A stretch of DNA of 7,699 nucleotides, taken from NCBI GenBank assembly GCA_947178655.1, contig CAMWZB010000046.1, positions 1-7,699 on the forward strand, in the 5' to 3' direction. A program made the translations under genes and the position numbers. The DNA is from an uncultured Porphyromonadaceae bacterium (GTDB lineage: Bacteria > Bacteroidota > Bacteroidia > Bacteroidales > Muribaculaceae). Below the pieces are notes generated by a model. That model worked only from the letters and a program-made list of their open reading frames with translations. It did no database searches and was not told the origin of the DNA. Within the stretch, counting starts at the first letter, position 1; every line of letters starts with the position of its first letter. Below are positions 5,387 to 7,699 of the stretch, one piece after another.

Positions 5387-7267
5387 CTATCTGTTGAGCA
5401 GCAAAAGCAGGATGTTGACATCCGAAGGAGAGATACCCGGAATCCGCGAAGCGTCCCCGATGGTTGACGGTCGGTGGCGCTCAAGTTTCTGGCGTCCCTC
5501 TGTAGAGATTGACTTCATCGACGCATAGTCGAGCCCGGATGGAAGGCGTATTTCTTCAAGCCGGCGGAGCTTGTCGGCGATCAGACGCTCTCGGGCTATA
5601 TAGCCGTCGTACTTTATAAGAATCTCGGCAGCTTCCACTATTTCGTCGCGGCGATCAGCCGGCAGAGAGTCGATGAGTTCTTTCAGAGGAGCCACACTTC
5701 CCGCAAGTTTACGCAGCGAGAGCTGCGGACGCTGAACAAGGTCCCGCAGACGCGTCCCCTGTCTGAGTGGCGTAGTACCTGCGTCGGCGAGAAGCTCTGC
5801 CACCTCGCCGGCATGCACAGTGAGCGTATCGCACAGAGCTATGATGCTGTCGCGAAGACGGCGTTTCTCCTCCATGAGCTGATAGCGTGTCTCATCGGCA
5901 AGACCTATGCTGTGCCCCAGTGGTGTCAGGCGCATATCCGCATCATCCTGACGGAGAAGAATGCGATACTCGGCACGGGAGGTGAACATACGGTACGGCT
6001 CGTCGACTCCCTTGTTCACAAGGTCATCGATGAGTACACCTATATATGCCTGGTCGCGACCGAGTGTGAACTGCTCGCGTCCGAGAGCACGAAGCGCAGC
6101 GTTCGCCCCGGCCACAAGACCCTGTCCGGCGGCCTCCTCATAGCCCGTCGTGCCATTGATCTGTCCGGCGAAATACAGTCCGTCGACGAGGCGCGTCTCA
6201 AGCGTGTGACGCAGCTGAGTCGGATCGAAGAAGTCATATTCTATGGCATACCCGGCTCGATAGAGCTGAGCGTGCTTAAGAGCAGGGACCGTCGACAGCG
6301 CCTCAATCTGTATCGGCATAGGCATCGACGACGAGAAGCCATTGAGATAGAATTCTGTAGTGTCCTCTCCCTCGGGTTCAAGGAAAAGCTGATGCTCGGT
6401 CTTGTCGGCGAAAGTGACTATCTTAGTTTCTATCGACGGGCAGTAGCGGGGACCGATACTCTGTATCTGACCGTTGTACAGCGGAGAGTCAGGCAATCCG
6501 CGGCGAAGCACTTCGCACGTACTCTCGTTGGTGTATACGATGTAGCACTCTCGCTGCTTGAGAGGCGACTCCACCCCGGGAAGATAGGAGAACAGGTGAC
6601 GCACAGGGTCGCCCGCCTGAGGCACCGAGAGACTGAAGTCAATGGTGCGGCTGTCGATGCGGCATGGAGTGCCGGTCTTCATACGGTCTGTGGCGAATCC
6701 GAGCTGACGGAGCTGCTCGGTAAGGCCATGAGACGCCGGCTCGGATATGCGGCCCCCTGCAAACGAAACACGTCCGATGTGCATCAGGCCATTTAGGAAG
6801 GTGCCGTTAGTAAGCACCACCTGACGAGCCTCAAAGGTAGCTCCTTCGACAGTGCGCACGCCCGAGAGACGCCCCTCGTCATCGAACACGAGCGAGTCAA
6901 CAGTGCCCTGCCACATCGACAGGCCCGGAGTGTGCTCGAGTGTCTCGCGCCACAGAGCGGAGAATTTATTGCGGTCGGCCTGAGCACGCGGACTCCACAT
7001 GGCAGGACCTTTGCTCCGGTTGAGCATGCGGAACTGTATGGCCGTACGGTCAGTGATGATTCCCATCATTCCGCCGAGAGCGTCAATCTCGCGCACAATC
7101 TGACCCTTGGCAATCCCGCCCACGGCAGGGTTGCAGCTCATCTGCGCAATCTTGTTCATATCCATTGTTATCAGCAGGGTACGCGCCCCTATGCGCGCGG
7201 CGGCATGCGCAGCTTCACAACCGGCATGTCCGGCGCCGACAACAATCACATCGAAATCAAAACGCAT
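5387..7267 (-). CDS. mnmG: tRNA uridine-5-carboxymethylaminomethyl(34) synthesis protein MnmG (GidA)
   Basis: This 626-residue FAD enzyme works with MnmE to install the carboxymethylaminomethyl group on wobble uridine 34 of certain tRNAs, which supports accurate decoding of purine-ending codons. The protein is full length. The N-terminal Rossmann motif VVGAGHAGCEAA (9-20) binds FAD. SCNPAVGGIAKG (44-55) contains Cys45 and is followed by FRMLNRSKGPAMWSPRAQ. The GidA signatures are GPRYCPSIE (272-280, with the catalytic-type Cys276) and AGQINGTTGYEEAAGQG (367-383). The C-terminal helical domain that contacts MnmE and tRNA ends IPGISPSDVNILLLLL. It starts 21 bases after the ybeY stop, so the two are probably co-transcribed. 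MnmG is often encoded near the replication origin, which fits the adjacent parS-like site. No MnmE gene is in this window. Confidence 0.98.
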   Translation of the reverse strand: MRFDFDVIVVGAGHAGCEAAHAAARIGARTLLITMDMNKIAQMSCNPAVGGIAKGQIVREIDALGGMMGIITDRTAIQFRMLNRSKGPAMWSPRAQADRNKFSALWRETLEHTPGLSMWQGTVDSLVFDDEGRLSGVRTVEGATFEARQVVLTNGTFLNGLMHIGRVSFAGGRISEPASHGLTEQLRQLGFATDRMKTGTPCRIDSRTIDFSLSVPQAGDPVRHLFSYLPGVESPLKQRECYIVYTNESTCEVLRRGLPDSPLYNGQIQSIGPRYCPSIETKIVTFADKTEHQLFLEPEGEDTTEFYLNGFSSSMPMPIQIEALSTVPALKHAQLYRAGYAIEYDFFDPTQLRHTLETRLVDGLYFAGQINGTTGYEEAAGQGLVAGANAALRALGREQFTLGRDQAYIGVLIDDLVNKGVDEPYRMFTSRAEYRILLRQDDADMRLTPLGHSIGLADETRYQLMEEKRRLRDSIIALCDTLTVHAGEVAELLADAGTTPLRQGTRLRDLVQRPQLSLRKLAGSVAPLKELIDSLPADRRDEIVEAAEILIKYDGYIARERLIADKLRRLEEIRLPSGLDYASMKSISTEGRQKLERHRPSTIGDASRIPGISPSDVNILLLLLNR

Positions 7268-7288
7268 AGCGAATATCTGAAAATGAAA

Positions 7289-7699
7289 TTAACAACCCCG
7301 GTCCGACATCTCATCGAGCAAAGCGAGAGCATCATTCTCGGCAGCCTCCATGATTTCGCGCTCTCCGGGACCTTTGTCGTTGATGCCGCAGAGATGGAGG
7401 ATACCGTGGATGATCACACGACGCAGTTCCGAGTCATAGCTCATACCGAGCCCCTCGGCGTTCGAGCGGACCGTGTCAAGAGATATGAACATATCTCCGC
7501 GGAGCATACGGCCGATGCAGTCATCAAAAGTGATGATGTCCGTGTAATAATCGTGATTGAGAAACTGACGGTTGACTCGAAGTATCTCCTCATCGTCGCA
7601 GAAGATGTAGTTCAGCGCCATAGCCGTGCGGTTGTGCCGAAGTGCAACCTGAGCAATCCATCGCTCAAGTTGTTGATAGTCAAGGGTTGGGCGTTCAAC
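7289..7699 (-). CDS. ybeY: Endoribonuclease YbeY, 5' end beyond window
   Basis: The reading frame is open from the window edge to a TAA at 7289-7291, giving 136 residues. An ATG at 7621 is in frame, but the 26 codons upstream of it (including LDYQQLERWIAQVALRH) match the expected N-terminal helix of YbeY, so that ATG is internal and only a few residues are missing. YbeY is a metal-dependent RNase involved in 16S rRNA 3'-end maturation and ribosome quality control. Supporting features are LNYIFCDDEEILRVNRQFLNHDYYTDIITFD, typical of the Bacteroidota form, GDMFISLDTVRSNA, and the metal-binding HGILHLCG block (first His encoded at 7406-7408). The canonical third ligand in GYDH is not present; the sequence reads GINDK. 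It is the upstream gene of the ybeY-mnmG-apt group. Confidence 0.95.
   Translation of the reverse strand, partial: VERPTLDYQQLERWIAQVALRHNRTAMALNYIFCDDEEILRVNRQFLNHDYYTDIITFDDCIGRMLRGDMFISLDTVRSNAEGLGMSYDSELRRVIIHGILHLCGINDKGPGEREIMEAAENDALALLDEMSDRGC

Noticed and set aside
5813..6796. A 327-codon open frame on the plus strand opposite mnmG
   Set aside because: It lies wholly antisense to a full-length mnmG with all family motifs. The translation has no recognisable domain, and long antisense frames are expected from codon bias in GC-rich genes.
7619..7621. Internal ATG as the start of ybeY
   Set aside because: The frame stays open upstream to the window edge and encodes the LERWIAQVALRH helix expected at the YbeY N-terminus, so the gene begins beyond the window.
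1..7699. Mobile elements, CRISPR repeats, tRNA/rRNA genes or an evident defence system
   Set aside because: I found no transposase, repeated spacer pattern or structured RNA gene. All sizeable frames belong to core or envelope genes, and the gaps are short.

Overview
The window looks like chromosomal core sequence from a member of the Bacteroidota, most likely order Bacteroidales. The reasons are: promoter elements of the TAnnTTTG type that this phylum's primary sigma factor uses; A/T-rich start regions with no Shine-Dalgarno sequence; a DUF4369-type lipoprotein; and the gene order ybeY-mnmG-apt. Base composition is moderately GC-rich, so I would not name a genus. Eight protein genes are identified by clear family motifs or domains, and the ninth (the lipoprotein) is assigned more loosely. 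Two genes run off the window edges.

Layout. Positions 1-2361 (minus strand) hold an apparent operon read from right to left: an outer-membrane phospholipase A (pldA, 1513-2361), a lipoprotein with a DUF4369-like N-terminus and a thioredoxin-like C-terminus lacking the CxxC active site (494-1507), and the start of a YifB/ComM-family Mg-chelatase-like AAA ATPase (1-447, cut by the window edge). Positions 2362-2493 are a divergent promoter region with one -7 element for each direction. Positions 2494-4715 (plus strand) hold a four-helix membrane polyferredoxin of the NapH/CcoG type, then thymidylate synthase (thyA) and dihydrofolate reductase (folA). ThyA oxidises methylene-tetrahydrofolate to dihydrofolate and FolA regenerates tetrahydrofolate, so the last two form a functional pair. 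A long, nearly perfect hairpin at 4723-4774 sits between the converging folA and apt genes and should terminate both. Positions 4798-7699 (minus strand) hold ybeY (5' end beyond the window), mnmG and apt, which serve rRNA maturation, tRNA wobble modification and adenine salvage.

The most notable non-coding signal is an 18-bp perfect palindrome, TTGTTCCACGTGGAACAA, at 5362-5379 between mnmG and apt. Its central 16 bp match the widely conserved ParB-binding parS consensus, so this stretch is probably part of the origin-proximal centromere region of the chromosome. I see no mobile element, CRISPR array, tRNA or rRNA. No stretch longer than about 130 bases lacks a gene. I did not find a convincing new multi-gene system; the points worth following are the parS site, the redox-dead thioredoxin-like lipoprotein paired with PldA, and active-site departures in YbeY and DHFR that may be lineage traits.
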